A stretch of DNA of 64,000 nucleotides, taken from contig NC_054083.1 in the NCBI RefSeq assembly GCF_017562075.2, positions 40,841,255 through 40,905,254 on the forward strand, in the 5' to 3' direction. This DNA comes from Anopheles merus. Lineage: Eukaryota > Arthropoda > Insecta > Diptera > Culicidae. Below the pieces are notes generated by a model, which saw nothing but the letters and a program-made list of their open reading frames with translations, was not told the origin of the DNA and searched no databases. The translations under genes and the position numbers were made by a program. Shown here one piece after another: positions 50,201 through 62,000 of this stretch (positions are counted from its first letter, which is position 1; each line of letters opens with the position of its first letter).

Positions 50201-50465
50201 TGTCAGCACGCTAACGCTGTCGCCGCGAGCCGCCCCACCCCGCCTCTGGCTGCCGAAGGCACAAACGACCAACCAGGTGTTTATCACGGATGTGACGGTC
50301 AACCTGGAGACGGTCACGATTCGGGAGTGCAAGACGGAGGCAGGCTTCTTCAAGACGCGGGACATGCAGCAGCAGCAGCAGCAGCAGCAAGAGCAGCAGC
50401 AACAACTTCAGCAAGAGCAACACCAACAACAGCAGCCCCGGGTCGGTGATCTGCTAAGCAATTAA
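47241..50465 (+). CDS. Pc: Polycomb (PRC1 chromodomain protein), 515 aa
   Basis: Two coding exons, 47241-47306 and 48984-50465, join in phase 0 across a 1.7-kb intron. The chromodomain starts almost at the N-terminus (about residues 8-60: [14 protein letters not shown], then EYHVKWKGW and [10 protein letters not shown]). The aromatic cage that reads trimethylated H3K27 is present as Y10, W31 and W34. The middle is low-complexity: a Lys/Glu-rich part, a poly-Gln/poly-His block near residues 112-131, Ser, Ala, Gly and Asn tracts, and a conserved island [10 protein letters not shown]...[10 protein letters not shown] that Drosophila Pc also has. The C-terminal Pc box (about 454-480, [20 protein letters not shown]) contacts the RING partner in PRC1. 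A poly-Gln tail follows. Family role: silencing of Hox and other developmental genes. The intron lies inside the chromodomain. Only about nine residues precede the domain, fewer than in Drosophila. ATG 47241 is in good context (aaaATGG). Confidence 0.96.
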
Positions 50466-53400
50466 AAGAGCAGGATGGCGTGCTTTTCTACCCTACGATC
50501 CGGGCAGATCGTAGCAGTAACGTGTTTTCCTTGTACCTGTGTAACTGAGCAGTGCATTTGCGGAGGGATTTTTGTGCATTATACATACACAAACAAACAC
50601 ACAGCACACGTTAACATTACTAAAGAAACGGGAAAAGAACGCAAAAGCGAATGTGGCCAAAATCCTTGCACCTTGCGGGAAAAGGATATCAAATGAACGG
50701 AAAATTTACACCCAAAAACCGGGTGGGGAAATGGGAAGAAAATTGTAAATACTACAACACTGTAATGATTGTGTGTGTGTGTGTCTAGAAGAGTGAAGAG
50801 AGGAGGAGATATTCTTTGTGAAAGCTTTTTGAAGAGAAAGTCAGAAACGATCGAAAGAGGAAGAGGACAATGCTCCTGTTCTTGTTTTGGGTGAAGAATC
50901 ACAAGGTGCGTGTGGAACATTTTTTGTATGTGTATGTATATAGACATTTTGGAGAGGACTTTTTTCAAGCAGTAAAAGGGTTAGAGGCTTAAGAGCTGGA
51001 AGGAAGGGGGGGAACGCTCATTGTGTAGAGCATTGTGAGCGAATTTTATTTATATTATATTCCACCAAATTATTTCCAATTTTTAAAGCGCTTCTGGAAC
51101 GCATTCAACTATCGCCACGTGCGCGTTTTAATATTCAAATGGGATATCTTCTTCCGCATGGGCGTACACACACACTCACACTCCTCACTGCTGACAAAGT
51201 TAGCGTTTAAAAGGCGTTTGCGTAGGCAGATGCAGATAAATATTATTTTAAGCTTTAGTCACTTACTCAGACGTTTGCGCGTAGGTCGATGCATTGTTTT
51301 GAATGCACTTTGTTCTATTTCCGCAAATTTCACACCATCTCACACACGCGCGCACTGCAGGCGTGTTTAAGTTTAGGTTCGTTTTAAATGACGTTTCGTT
51401 TTCACTCCCATTCCCTCTATATTATTTTATATATTTTACCCATTTATCGGTATTTGAAGAAAGTATTCTCACAGTTGAAAGCATTTGGTTTTATGTTTTA
51501 TCGGTAATCGTGGGGAGATAGTAGTATAGCGTAAACGTGTGGAACACGATGGCGGCGCGCTCGCCCATTTGCACGCTCTCATGCAGTAGGAAAAGCAACT
51601 TTCCAACACAACATAAAATGCTAGCTTTGTCTAAGTATATTGTAGAGTTAGTGGTAAAGGATTTAATTTAAAAGCAGCAAAGTAAGTTCAAAAAACATAC
51701 CGCTTTGCATAAGCGTTTATCGAGCTTTTTGTTCTCTACCGTGTTTATTTAGAATTTATCTTTTACGCATCGTAAGTTGATCAAATCTCATGAATCGTTT
51801 CTTTTCTTTATTGTCAGTCGGCTATTTCTATACTAGATGCAGTAAGTTTTTAGTTTTTTTTTCGTTGATATACCTTACCGTGTACAATGGGTTTTTGGCA
51901 TATAAGGCACAACAGTACCAGTCGTATTTATTGGCTATGGACAGGCGTGATCAGGCGTGGCCTCCAATCGAGAAGAGCAATTTTGCACTAGAGGCTTCAC
52001 ATTTTAAAACTTTCCATTCCCGCATGAGGAATAGAGTGAGCGAGCAAGAAAATGTTCCAATGTATCGTAATCGTCAAACGAAATAGCGCCCCCATTGTAT
52101 GTGTTAGTGAAGAAACTTTCGGTGTCGTTTAGAGATTAGTTGTGCGTGCATTAGGGAGGGGAAAATTGATGGAGAAAATTGTGAAATTAATCAACAACTT
52201 ATGTTTTAAATTATTCCTTAATGCTCACAAGGCAAGGCTCGCGATGGCGTATAAAACACACAAAATCGAAAAAGAAAGCATGATCAGCAGAGACACACAC
52301 ACAAATGATCTTTTAATTTATTTGACATGATCTTTTTCACACCCAGTTGGTAGGGGGGGAACCCATATATATATTTATCTCCGCTGTAATGTTTGATTAG
52401 AGCCAAAAGGCCTTTTAGAGGATAGACAACTTCTCCTTAGCCCTACTAAAATGGGTATTTCATGTGCTTGGATGGGTTTTTGAGGGAGAGTGAGGGAGCC
52501 TGGAAGGACCACAAAAGAGCAATACTATTTCTATCTGTTGTTGTCTTATTTCTTTGCCAAAAAAAAAAAAAAAACATCGGTTAAGCAAGAAAAAACAAAC
52601 AAAACAACCAACACTTACAATAACAACTAAGCAAAGCAGCATATTCGAGCTATTTATAGAATAGTGCATTAATATCTTTCGTAGTAGTTGATAGTGACAT
52701 AAAAAAACCCACAACACACAACAACATTGTACTGTTATCATAGTTTAAGAAAGTCATTAAACCACAGGCGCGTATGGAAAATCAAACCAAAACCGTTGGA
52801 GTGTGTCCGTTTGTTGAAGAAATATCACAAACTCATAAGACGCAATTGCTTCTCGCATTCGGATGCAGTAAAGTAAGAAGAGACGACGCGCTTGTTTGGC
52901 ATATAATTGCTGGATTTTTACTCTTGTAAAATAGCTTCCTATAGAATGTGTATATATATAATATTCGCATCTAAGCGGAACCGATTGCCGCAAACAAAGA
53001 AAAAAAAAGGAAACAAAACCCACACACCTCTCCTCTACGATGTTGCTCGACCCCTTGCAAAGCTCGGTTACGTTCGGTGCTTTCTTCCTTTATTTCGCAA
53101 ACACTAACTAAACTCCCATCGGTATGTGGGTTCACCGCCTGCTGCAACGTACGATCGTTTGCCCTGCGTTTTTGCTATGCAAATCGAGTGCACTTTTGCA
53201 GAGTACAGCGTTTCCCAGGGGTTCCCATAGTTCCTTGCACTTCTTTGGCTCTTTCTTATAAGAAAGGAACATAATAGCACAAATCCCTGGATAGACACAT
53301 CCAATTGGATTTTCCAAGGAGCCTGTCTAAAAAGGGTGCCATAGAGTCCAATTTCCATCAAATGGAGTTCACTTCCTATAGGAAAGAGACAATAAAGTGT

Positions 53401-53881
53401 CTCACAACCCTATGAGAACCCCTGGAAAACCCTGTAAAAAGAAAAGGCGCGCTGCGGTAACAGGCAACAGGCAACAGAAGAACAAAAAAAGAGTGAGTAA
53501 TAATTTACAATACGCTTCCAAGAAATTAAAGGCTACGGGGGGGCGCAATTTTATAAATTTATCGTACCGAAATACATCACGATCACTTTCAAAAACCGAT
53601 TGGCAAACGGGGGGTTCACTGTATAACAACTTATAGCCACAATTAGCAACAATTAGCACCCTCTGCAGCAGCAGATTGAAGGGATGGGACGTCCGACAAT
53701 CGTCGTTGATTGCCGGAGAAGCACTTTTTTTAACACGCACAGAAAAAGCGTTTGACTTTTGTGATTTGTTTAGCTAGGAAGATAGAGAGGGAATGGGCGA
53801 GAGAGAGAGGCAGAGAGAGACAGGTCGTGAAACGGGAAGATGGGAAATGTACGGACAAGAAGGAGCCTTTTATCGAGGCAT
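50466..53881. other. Polycomb 3' UTR and intergenic region before TBC1D8/9
   Basis: AT-rich, with GT and CA microsatellites (about 50768-50783) and an A14 run near 52560. I see no supported gene. Polycomb's 3' UTR probably occupies much of it. Candidate signals are ATTAAA near 52754 and AATAAA near 53390, the latter inside a MITE. The two flanking genes converge here. Confidence 0.45.
53206..53434. mobile_element. 229-bp Tc1/mariner-type MITE
   Basis: The left end CAGCGTTTCCCAGGGGTTCC and the complement of the right end CAGGGTTTTCCAGGGGTTCT match as an imperfect inverted repeat of about 26 bp. TA flanks both sides (53204-53205 and 53435-53436). The interior has no coding capacity and includes small palindromes (CTTTCTTATAAGAAAGG). 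An AATAAA occurs near 53390 on the plus strand. The CAGGGTTT terminus resembles that of the large DD34E element, although the inner bases differ. Confidence 0.75.
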
Positions 53882-56800
53882 CTAGCTTTTGCACTTTCGT
53901 CGATTTTTCTGCAACTTTTCGACGCGCGAATTGATCGAGAAGGGCCGCGAAAACTGTTCCTCTATAATGCCGACGGACATGGCGGTGGCCACGAACTGGT
54001 TGAGCGAAATCTCCCAGACCGCTTCCGGCGGTGCGTTGGCGGAACTGTGCCTGGGCGTACGTTCCGAGCTGGAGGAGGAAGGATTGCCGTTCGGGTCAAA
54101 CTGAAACGCAACAAACAAACGATGAAAAAAAGTTAACGTGTCGTTGGAGAGTTGGTTTGAGGCTGAAGTTACGCACTACTTCTCCGCCTTCCATCGCTAG
54201 CTGGGTGAAGCTGTCGTTGCTATCGTCCCGCCGGCTGAGAATCGCATCCTCCCCGAGCGATATCAGTGTTTTATCTAAAACAGGTGAAAAAGGCAAAATG
54301 AGATAAGCTTTGGGGAGTTTACTATGGCAGGACCGGACATAGAAGCTAGAAGGCCTTACAGGACGTTTGAACCTCCTGGTCGGTTACTTTGCGCTCCTTG
54401 TTCAGTATCTCCAGCAGCGTCGTCCACAGCGAGATAAAGTTCTTCTGCGTCATGTTGGGAATGGTTTTGTACGTAAAGTTCGAGTCGGGCTCGTCCAGGA
54501 AGATGCGCAGCCCGCTGATGCTGCGCGCCTCGTTCCGACGGCTCGCCCCACCCTCATCCAGGCTGCTGCCGTACCGCTGGAAGCCAAGATCGCTAATGTC
54601 CGACCGCGAGCCGAACGATTCCGCCTCCCCGAGGTTCGTACCGGAGGCGTTGCTAGTGCTGGGACCGGCACCACCACCACCACTACCAGCAGCGCTCATA
54701 CTCGCTACCGGCAGTTCCACGTAAAAGATGGACGAGGTTTCCGCGTTGTGCGAGTGCGAATCGTCCATCGAAAGGTTCGGTGTGGTCGCGTTAAACTGCG
54801 ACAGCGACAGATTCTCCACGTCCGACGACGCCTCGAGACTGATGTCGATTGGCGACGGTAGCGATTTGAGCGTTTCGAGCGGATTGTCGCTAAAGAAGCT
54901 TTCTGCCTCGGTCGCCACCTCCGTGTCGGAGTCGCGCGAACCACCGCCACCACCACCGCTCGATTCCAGCTCCTGCGCAGTAAGCAGCGGCGGCAGGTGC
55001 AGGATGTAGAGGAGCTTCAGCTTTTCCGTTGCCCGCTTCGAGCAGATGATGCCGATCGCAAAGATGAGCTGCTTGAATTCGAGATATCCGCACGATTGTT
55101 TGTCCATCAGCTGGAAAGTGCACCAAAGCAGGGCGTTAAATACTTTGCTAAAACCCCAAAAGCTGCTGCAACCTACCCGGAACAGTTTCTCGGGCAGGTC
55201 AATGTTTTGACAGTGGCCCCACGGTGTCAGATCGACAAAGAGCTTGCGAAACGTTTCGTAATCCACCCGGAAGCAGTCGTACCGATTGTCGCGGCACCGT
55301 TTCTTCGCATCGTTCAGCACCGTTACGTCGTACACGGGCTCGCCGCCATTCACCGACGTTGGACGGGATCGGGCCGTTAAGCTGTTCTTCTCATCCTTCG
55401 TGTAGCAGAGCAGCATGCGCAGCTCTTCGCTGTCGAAATACCTGCAAACACAGGATGGAAGCAATTGTTAATTGCGCCACCACAAAAACGGGAACGGAAT
55501 CTTTGGAATACCCATACCCATTGTCTTTGAAGTTTTTTATCACACTATTTTCCAGATCTTTCTCCAGCTGATGTACGGTCAGCCGGCGGTGCTTGTTGCG
55601 CAGTTCTTCAATCTTTTGTGATGTTATTGCCTTACCAAACTTAAGATATGCTTCGTAGATGAGCGTCTGTACCGATTGGCTCTGGAAAGCGCAAGCACAG
55701 CGCGGCGGTGGCCAAAGGTTAAATGAATGTGATCTTGCCAATCAACTCTTCTTTGCGATTAAATTACCTTGATTTGCTGCTTCTCCTTGTCCTCGATAAT
55801 GATTCGCTGCACTTCATCGTTGAAGATGCCCATCAGAAAGGTGGTCAGCAGCTGCATTGCTTCCCCATCGTCGCTACAGTTCAGGAGCTTTTCCTGGTTC
55901 CATTCGAGAATTTTTAAAGCTATCTGTACGGGGAAAAAGAACCCAAAGCAAGCGATGAAATGGAATGCAATCGAAGCAGATGCTTTGAGACACACTTACA
56001 ATAAAGATCACTTTTGCGCCGTCACACAGAAAGCAGTCGATAATGTGCAGCGCACTTTCGTATGGCATCACGCTGAGAAAGATGGTGAGAAACCAGGAGA
56101 GCGAAATCATCCGTATCACGCCCAGCTCGGTCAGCTTCACGTGCAGGTTGGGCAGATGACTAGCGATCAGCTCGTCCAGCAGGCCCTGATCGATCTGCGC
56201 CCCGACGACGCGATCGTTGTAGTAGTCGGGCAGCAGCGACTCGCACAGGCAGCACAGTATCCAGAACGCATCCTCCTCGTCGCAGTAGATGAGAAACACG
56301 GACGAAACGATGTTCATCGCCTGGCAGTAGCCTATCTCGGGGTTGCGCAGCGCGTACGCCTGCAGCACCCGGCGCAGGGCCGTAATGCCGATGCTCGTCT
56401 GAAATGCGGGATGCTCCGGCAGCGAGCGGTGCAGATCGCGCTCGATCTCTTCGAACGAAACGGGGCTCTGGTCCTTCGCCTTCGTCACCAGCTGCTGGTA
56501 CAGGTTCGGTTGCATCATCTTCATGTGTATGGCGCCGGAAAAGATGAGCCACACTTCGCGCCGCAGCTGGTCCGGTATGCCCTCGATCACGAGGTTGATC
56601 GTGTCGGTGGTGCGGAACATTGAGATGCCCCGTCCGTACAGGGAAAAGTGTTCCTCCCAGCGTTTCATCTGTGGTGAGAGAGAGAGAGAGGAAACATTAT
56701 CAGCAACCAACAAAGATTTAAAATTCGCATTTATCGTACCTTTTCCGCCTGCAAATCATCGAACGCTCGGTTGTTTGTATCTTTGTACAGATGCATCAAC

Positions 56801-58742
56801 GGTTCCTGCTTAATCCAATCCAGATCGTCAGGTACACGGGTCGGTCTAGTAAAAGGGGGCGAAATAGAGCTCTATAACATGTTTGGCTAAAACACTTCGA
56901 GCAGTGCCACACTTACAGGACGGTTTTCGAGAGTAGTTCTGAGATTTTCGTTATCAAAAACTCTCGATCCAAGATGTGTTGCAGCACAAAGATGTTCCCA
57001 TCCGAGGTGGTGATGATGATTCGATTGCTAAACCGGTTGTGTGGGTCATCGTTCTTTTCCACGCTCTGGAAGAAACGAATGTTAGATTGATCAACGATTT
57101 GTTTTTTTAAACGGAAGATTCTCAGCCACTTACAACAATCTTGCTTAACGGTATGACCAACGACACCATGCTGGACACATCGCTCTTAAAGCACAGATAG
57201 TTCTGCGACAGATAGAGCACCCCGTTGATGTGCTTCTTCGTGTACGGTGCCCACAGCGACGCCTTGATCATGCCGTCCAGTATCTCCGCCTTGGGCACGC
57301 GGAAGTGTATCCGGTACTCGTCCGACTGCTGGCGCGCGGTCAGATCGCGCAACAGCAGCGTCTTCTGGGCGACGTTCTTTTCCATCTTTTTCAGTATGAC
57401 CGGATCGTGGTCGACGATCGGCCGGTCCGGATCCTGGATCATCTTCTGCATCGTCAGCTTGCTCAGCTGCTCAATCAGCTGGTACGCTTCGCCGGGCGAG
57501 TAGAGAAACACGAACGTGTACTCCTTGCTGCCCTGCTGCCCCGCCCGGACCGTGATCGTGTTGCCGGACTTTTTGATATCGGTCAGCTCGTTGTACCGGA
57601 AGCACAGCTTGCTCTCCGAGCCGAGTATGTACGAGTAGAAGCAGATGTGGTTGAGCGACAGGTACAGCTGGCCCTGGCGCGGTATCTTGCGAAAGTAGCT
57701 ACAGTAGTAGTAGTTGACCAGCTTCTCGTCCTCCGGCATGCGGAACTTTTCGCGGAACTTGCACACCGCCACCTGGAAGCTGGTGGGATCGTTCTGCTCC
57801 TCGGCCGGCCGGGAGCTGTGGGCGAGCAGGGACTGGATTTTGCAGATGGTAAAGTTGGTAATCTCTTCCTCCGTTTCCATCTCGTTGATCACGCGAAACA
57901 GGTTCTTCGCCAGCCAGTCCCAGTCGAGCATAATCGCTTCCAGCGTGATGTCGGCGGCAATTTCTGTGCGAAAGCGGAAAGGGGGAAATAAATTAACAAA
58001 AAAAAAAAGGTATGACGTCGTGCTGTCCCTGTTTTTGATGCATGTCATCCGAATGAATGATGCCTTCCTCGAAGGCACATCCATTCGGTAGGGTGCTTAT
58101 CGCTTAGCTCTGGCGGGCAGAGAGGTCTGGTACGCTGGGCCGTTTTTGATAAGCTCAGCGCGCACCAAACACGAGCGTCCACAGGCCGCACACAGTGCTG
58201 GGGAGGAGTTCAACTTACCAAAGCATAATCCCGTCGACGGCTGGCAATGCAAAATTCTGTACGGGGACGGTTTCGTGTCGAGTACGTTGTCCAGCGTTCC
58301 CACCAACATCGAGGAAAAGCCCCGCAGACTTCCATGCCCTTTGCGGTGTTGCAGCAGGAAGTAGCGCGATGTTACCTTCGTTGTTTCGTTCACCCTGTTC
58401 CGACAAACGACAAAGAGAGAGAGACAAAAAACAAGAAATGTACAAAATTAAAACGTGACCGATGTTACAAGCAAAAGAAAGTAGTTTTGCGTCCATTGTA
58501 TTGTTATTAGTCACACAGCATGTGGCGATAATCTATCTGAATCATCCACCCCTCCGCGCGCGAACGCTGGACCCTTGCTTGCAGGGAACGTGCTGATGCT
58601 GGGCAATATGCAACTGCGCCACAGATAGAAGACGGACAGGTCCCCCCCATACACACGGCCCTCCGCGACAACGACAAACCACCAAACATGATACGTACCA
58701 CAGCGCGTACGGCATCGAACATTCTCTCGGGGGGATCCACAT
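53882..58742 (-). CDS. TBC1D9: TBC1D8/9-family Rab GTPase-activating protein, 12 coding exons, 1208 aa
   Basis: Exons in transcript order: 58742-58699, 58394-58219, 57963-57134, 57065-56917, 56845-56740, 56668-56000, 55923-55768, 55681-55518, 55441-55177, 55110-54360, 54274-54177, 54100-53882. Every junction keeps phase, giving 1208 aa against about 1270 for human TBC1D9. The tiny first exon starts MWIPPRECSMPYALW, matching the family's MWVNPEE...ALW head, which fixes the start. Two GRAM domains lie at about 150-220 (LVNYYYCSYFRKIPRQG) and 289-350. The TBC domain (about 464-660) has both catalytic fingers: the arginine finger R516 in IERDLHR and the glutamine Q551 in GYCQAMN. It should therefore accelerate GTP hydrolysis on a Rab protein; the particular Rab is unknown. 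An EF-hand-like segment (LMDKQSCGYLEFKQ, about 854) lacks good calcium ligands. A Gly/Ser-rich stretch follows, then the conserved C-terminal helix region (WEISLNQFVATAMSVGIIEE). The weakest junction is 54177, a GTGCGT donor. Confidence 0.93.
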
Positions 58743-60796
58743 TTTCGGGCGTTCACTTTCCGGGCGAAGGAGGCCCTGTGTTGCCGTGCAGCGGTAGACG
58801 GGAAAGGCGAATTTGCACGTACACTCGCGCGAAGTTACATCAATTACATGAGCAAAGCAGTTAGTAAACAGTGAAGCGATTGGACATTTTTGTTGTTCTT
58901 CTCGTGTGTGTGGGAAAACGACGACTGTCAAGCCGCGGAGTGTGTGCGGTGCGCTTGTGTGTGTGTGCGTGTGTGGGGGTAATGTTGTGACATTTGGCTA
59001 CGGAGCGCGCGTGCAGCCCGTCGAGCGGCGGTTATAAACGGAGGTTTGTTTTGCAGTTTGCCGGTTTGGTGGAATTCCGTTGCGGTTTTTGAAATTTGGT
59101 AATCAGCTGATTGGTGCGATGGGCGTGATTGTGATGGTGGTGTATTAATTGCCACGCATGGGGGAATTTGTACTGCCAGCAGGTAGTGGTGTGATGTCCT
59201 CGAATAGTCCAGTGTGTAATCGAAATAGAAGCTAATAAGAATCGTGTTGAAAACGTTACCTGGCCCATATGATATAACGAAGGAACGACGCATATGTACT
59301 TGCAGCTACGATTACTATGTCCTTTACGACGCGATGGAAAAACTTCCTAGCATTGCTACTCCGGATACGATTCCAGCTAAATCAAACCGTTAATTCCGCC
59401 TGGAGGGGTCCTCGGTCCTAGCCTTTCGAAGCTCTCCGAAGCCGCCCAGAGCCGACGGAGCTGCTTCTGGCTTTGCCCGAGTCATTCGTAAAGGATACGG
59501 GATTTTGGAATGAATGGGAATAAGCATTCTGTATGCATATTTCACCCTTTTCCGTATCAAGAAACGATAAAAAAAAGGATACGATCCATCGCTTGATAAT
59601 CCAACACAGCGTTTGTTGACAGCTTTTGCTAGCCTCAGGTAGATGGCGCTAGCCCAATACTAAATTACGCTATCGAAAACGTCCTGCATACCCACGATTA
59701 CAGGAATATATAAATAGATCATTTATGCACTGAAAGAGGAGCGATTGTAGTCAGTAGGTTACATGCATACAATAACAAAATGACTTGGTGAAGTCGCGTA
59801 ATGCTTTATGGAACATTCAAACATTTAAAAGTCTGTAAATGGTATTCGTAGTACGAAGTATCCCGAAATCTTTCTCTCTTTCGAAACCTCCAGTCAACGA
59901 GATCGCTAAAAGCAATGATGCGGACTGGGAAGATGATAAGGCAGTCCAGCACAGGTTATGTCTTTCATCCCCTACGATCATTCAGCCCAAGAGGCAGGCT
60001 GAAAATAACATGTGGCCGAAGGACTACTGAAGGACGTTGAAGAATCGTACCTCAAGCTATTCCTAAGTATATACACATAAAACTATTCGAAGAAATCAAC
60101 TCAACTGCGAACTAGTTTTGGATGTAACATGTAGCACAATACAGGAAGAAATGCAACACCCTGTGTCGGTTTAGTTCATTTATTGTTTGTACCGGCTGGT
60201 TCGGTTGCACTAACACGCTATCAGAAAGGCTAATAATGTCCTCAGGATGATGCGGAAAAATTGAAGAATAAATGTTTCAATTCATACCGTCTATGCACTA
60301 ATCTAGTGTAAGTGTAATGCCAAGAGCCTCAGCGCCCTAACCAGGCAGCTGCACGCACCGTCATCCCTCCTCGCCCTCTCGCCCAAAACGGACAGGCAGG
60401 CTTATGCTCTTTCTCGCTCTCTCTCTCTCTCTCTAGTTACGTTAGGCTATCTAAAAAATATTGAAGTAAGATAAAATTCTCCTTCCATAAACGCACCCTC
60501 CTTGCATGTGGAAAGGAATTTCTCACACACACGCGCAATCATCCTGTGCCGCCGATCCATCCGCTGGTCCAGTGTTGCTTAGTGGCGTTTCTTAAGTAAC
60601 CCTCCTTGAGGCGGTCCAGATTTGGCCGTTCTAACTGTCTTTCGAGCGAAGCAAATAATGTGAATAGCTTTATATGTATATATATACTCTCTCTCTCTCT
60701 CTTTCTCTCTTTCCAAGCTTTGTGGAAAAATAAAATATCTGTTATACAACAAGAAACATAAACAAGAAACAAATCCTCCTTCCTCCTAGCTCGATC

Positions 60797-60848
<52 letters not shown>

Positions 60849-61450
60849 CGCACACTCACATATACACATCAAACGATCCAATACTTTTGCTTGGCTTGGC
60901 CAGCAACACTACACAACACTACACAACAACAATCTCCTCCAACCATCCCTCTCTCTCTCTCTCTCATACACACACACACAGTTAGCAAAACATTGGGGCT
61001 TTAAATAGGTCACAAAAATACACCATTTTGATATTTATCTCGTTTGAGCTGTAATAATGAAACAATTCGATTCCTCCGATGCCACTACACCATGGGGAGT
61101 CATGAGCTCGTTCGTTCCATTGCAGGTGATGTGAAGGTACAACATAATGGGGGGACCAATAAGGGATCGGTTACCGATCAGATCAATTCGGTTCAAACTG
61201 TTTTTGATTGGATTTTGTAATTCGATTACATTTTGCTGTGCGCCTGTTTTCTTTGTTTATTTTTTTTTGCTTCATCTCTTTATTGCCCCCATCGCGCGGT
61301 TGTGTTCCGATGCATTCCTGTAAGTAATACTGATCACAGACTGTTGTAGACACGCACACCTAAACATACATTCAAACACACACACACTCAATTTCCACGT
61401 GTGAGATGTGGTTTTTCGATCGCGTTTGTTGTCCTTCGCGTTTCTCTCTT

Positions 61451-61481
<31 letters not shown>

Positions 61482-62000
61482 CTCATATTTCCCTTTCTGT
61501 CTTTCTCTCCCTCTTACTCGCTCTCTCCTTCCCTCTAAAGAAGAGAAGAATTATGGAGAATAGATTGTTGCTTTTGATTTATGCTACGGTTTTTTGTTTT
61601 TAATAGAATTGCCTACTCCTACGCCTAATAATTTCGTTACGTAAAAGGAGACGTCTTTTCACTATATATGTGGTGTGTGTGTTTTTTTACGCGAAAATTG
61701 TTGTTTTTTTTACTTCGGTGTTGTTCCGCTTCTTCTCCTCCGTTGTTGCTCCGCTAGTTAACATGTGTTTGCAATAAATATATATTTAGGGTTGGTTTTG
61801 TTGCCTTTAGGTGTTGCTTGGTTGCTGTGTTTTAGTTTTTAACGTGATCGCTTTGCATTTGATCATGCAGATCGTCCTCGACAGATGATCGGCTGAAGAA
61901 CGGTAGACAAAATTCATGAAAAATTCAAGCCGTTTGTGTTTGAGCCAACAGCTCAAAAGTAGGCTCAGTGCGGCGTAGATTGCGCAGTATCCCCCGGTCC
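58743..62000. other. Intergenic region and probable long 3' UTR of the anion exchanger
   Basis: The first few hundred bases are the probable TBC1D8/9 promoter and 5' UTR. Near 59400-59470 a CGAAGCTCTCCGAAGC...GGAGCTGC patch weakly recalls the GGAGCC-type hAT-like elements. From about 60400 the plus strand is CT-rich (GA-rich in the exchanger's transcript). Several minus-strand AATAAA candidates exist (TTTATT near 60178, 61256 and 61279). No protein-coding frame here has a recognisable domain. Confidence 0.45.
60800..60846 (+). repeat. (CT)n microsatellite
   Basis: An uninterrupted CT run of about 47 bp. Further CT runs lie at about 60415-60435, 60688-60708 and 60951-60965, making 60.4-61.5 kb the most pyrimidine-biased part of the window. 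Confidence 0.9.

Noticed and set aside
49494..50201. 235-codon minus-strand frame opposite Polycomb
   Set aside because: Shadow of the repeat-rich Polycomb coding exon; composition follows the sense strand.
57230..57991. 253-codon plus-strand frame opposite TBC1D8/9
   Set aside because: Antisense shadow of the GRAM-domain exon, which matches a known family in the other strand.
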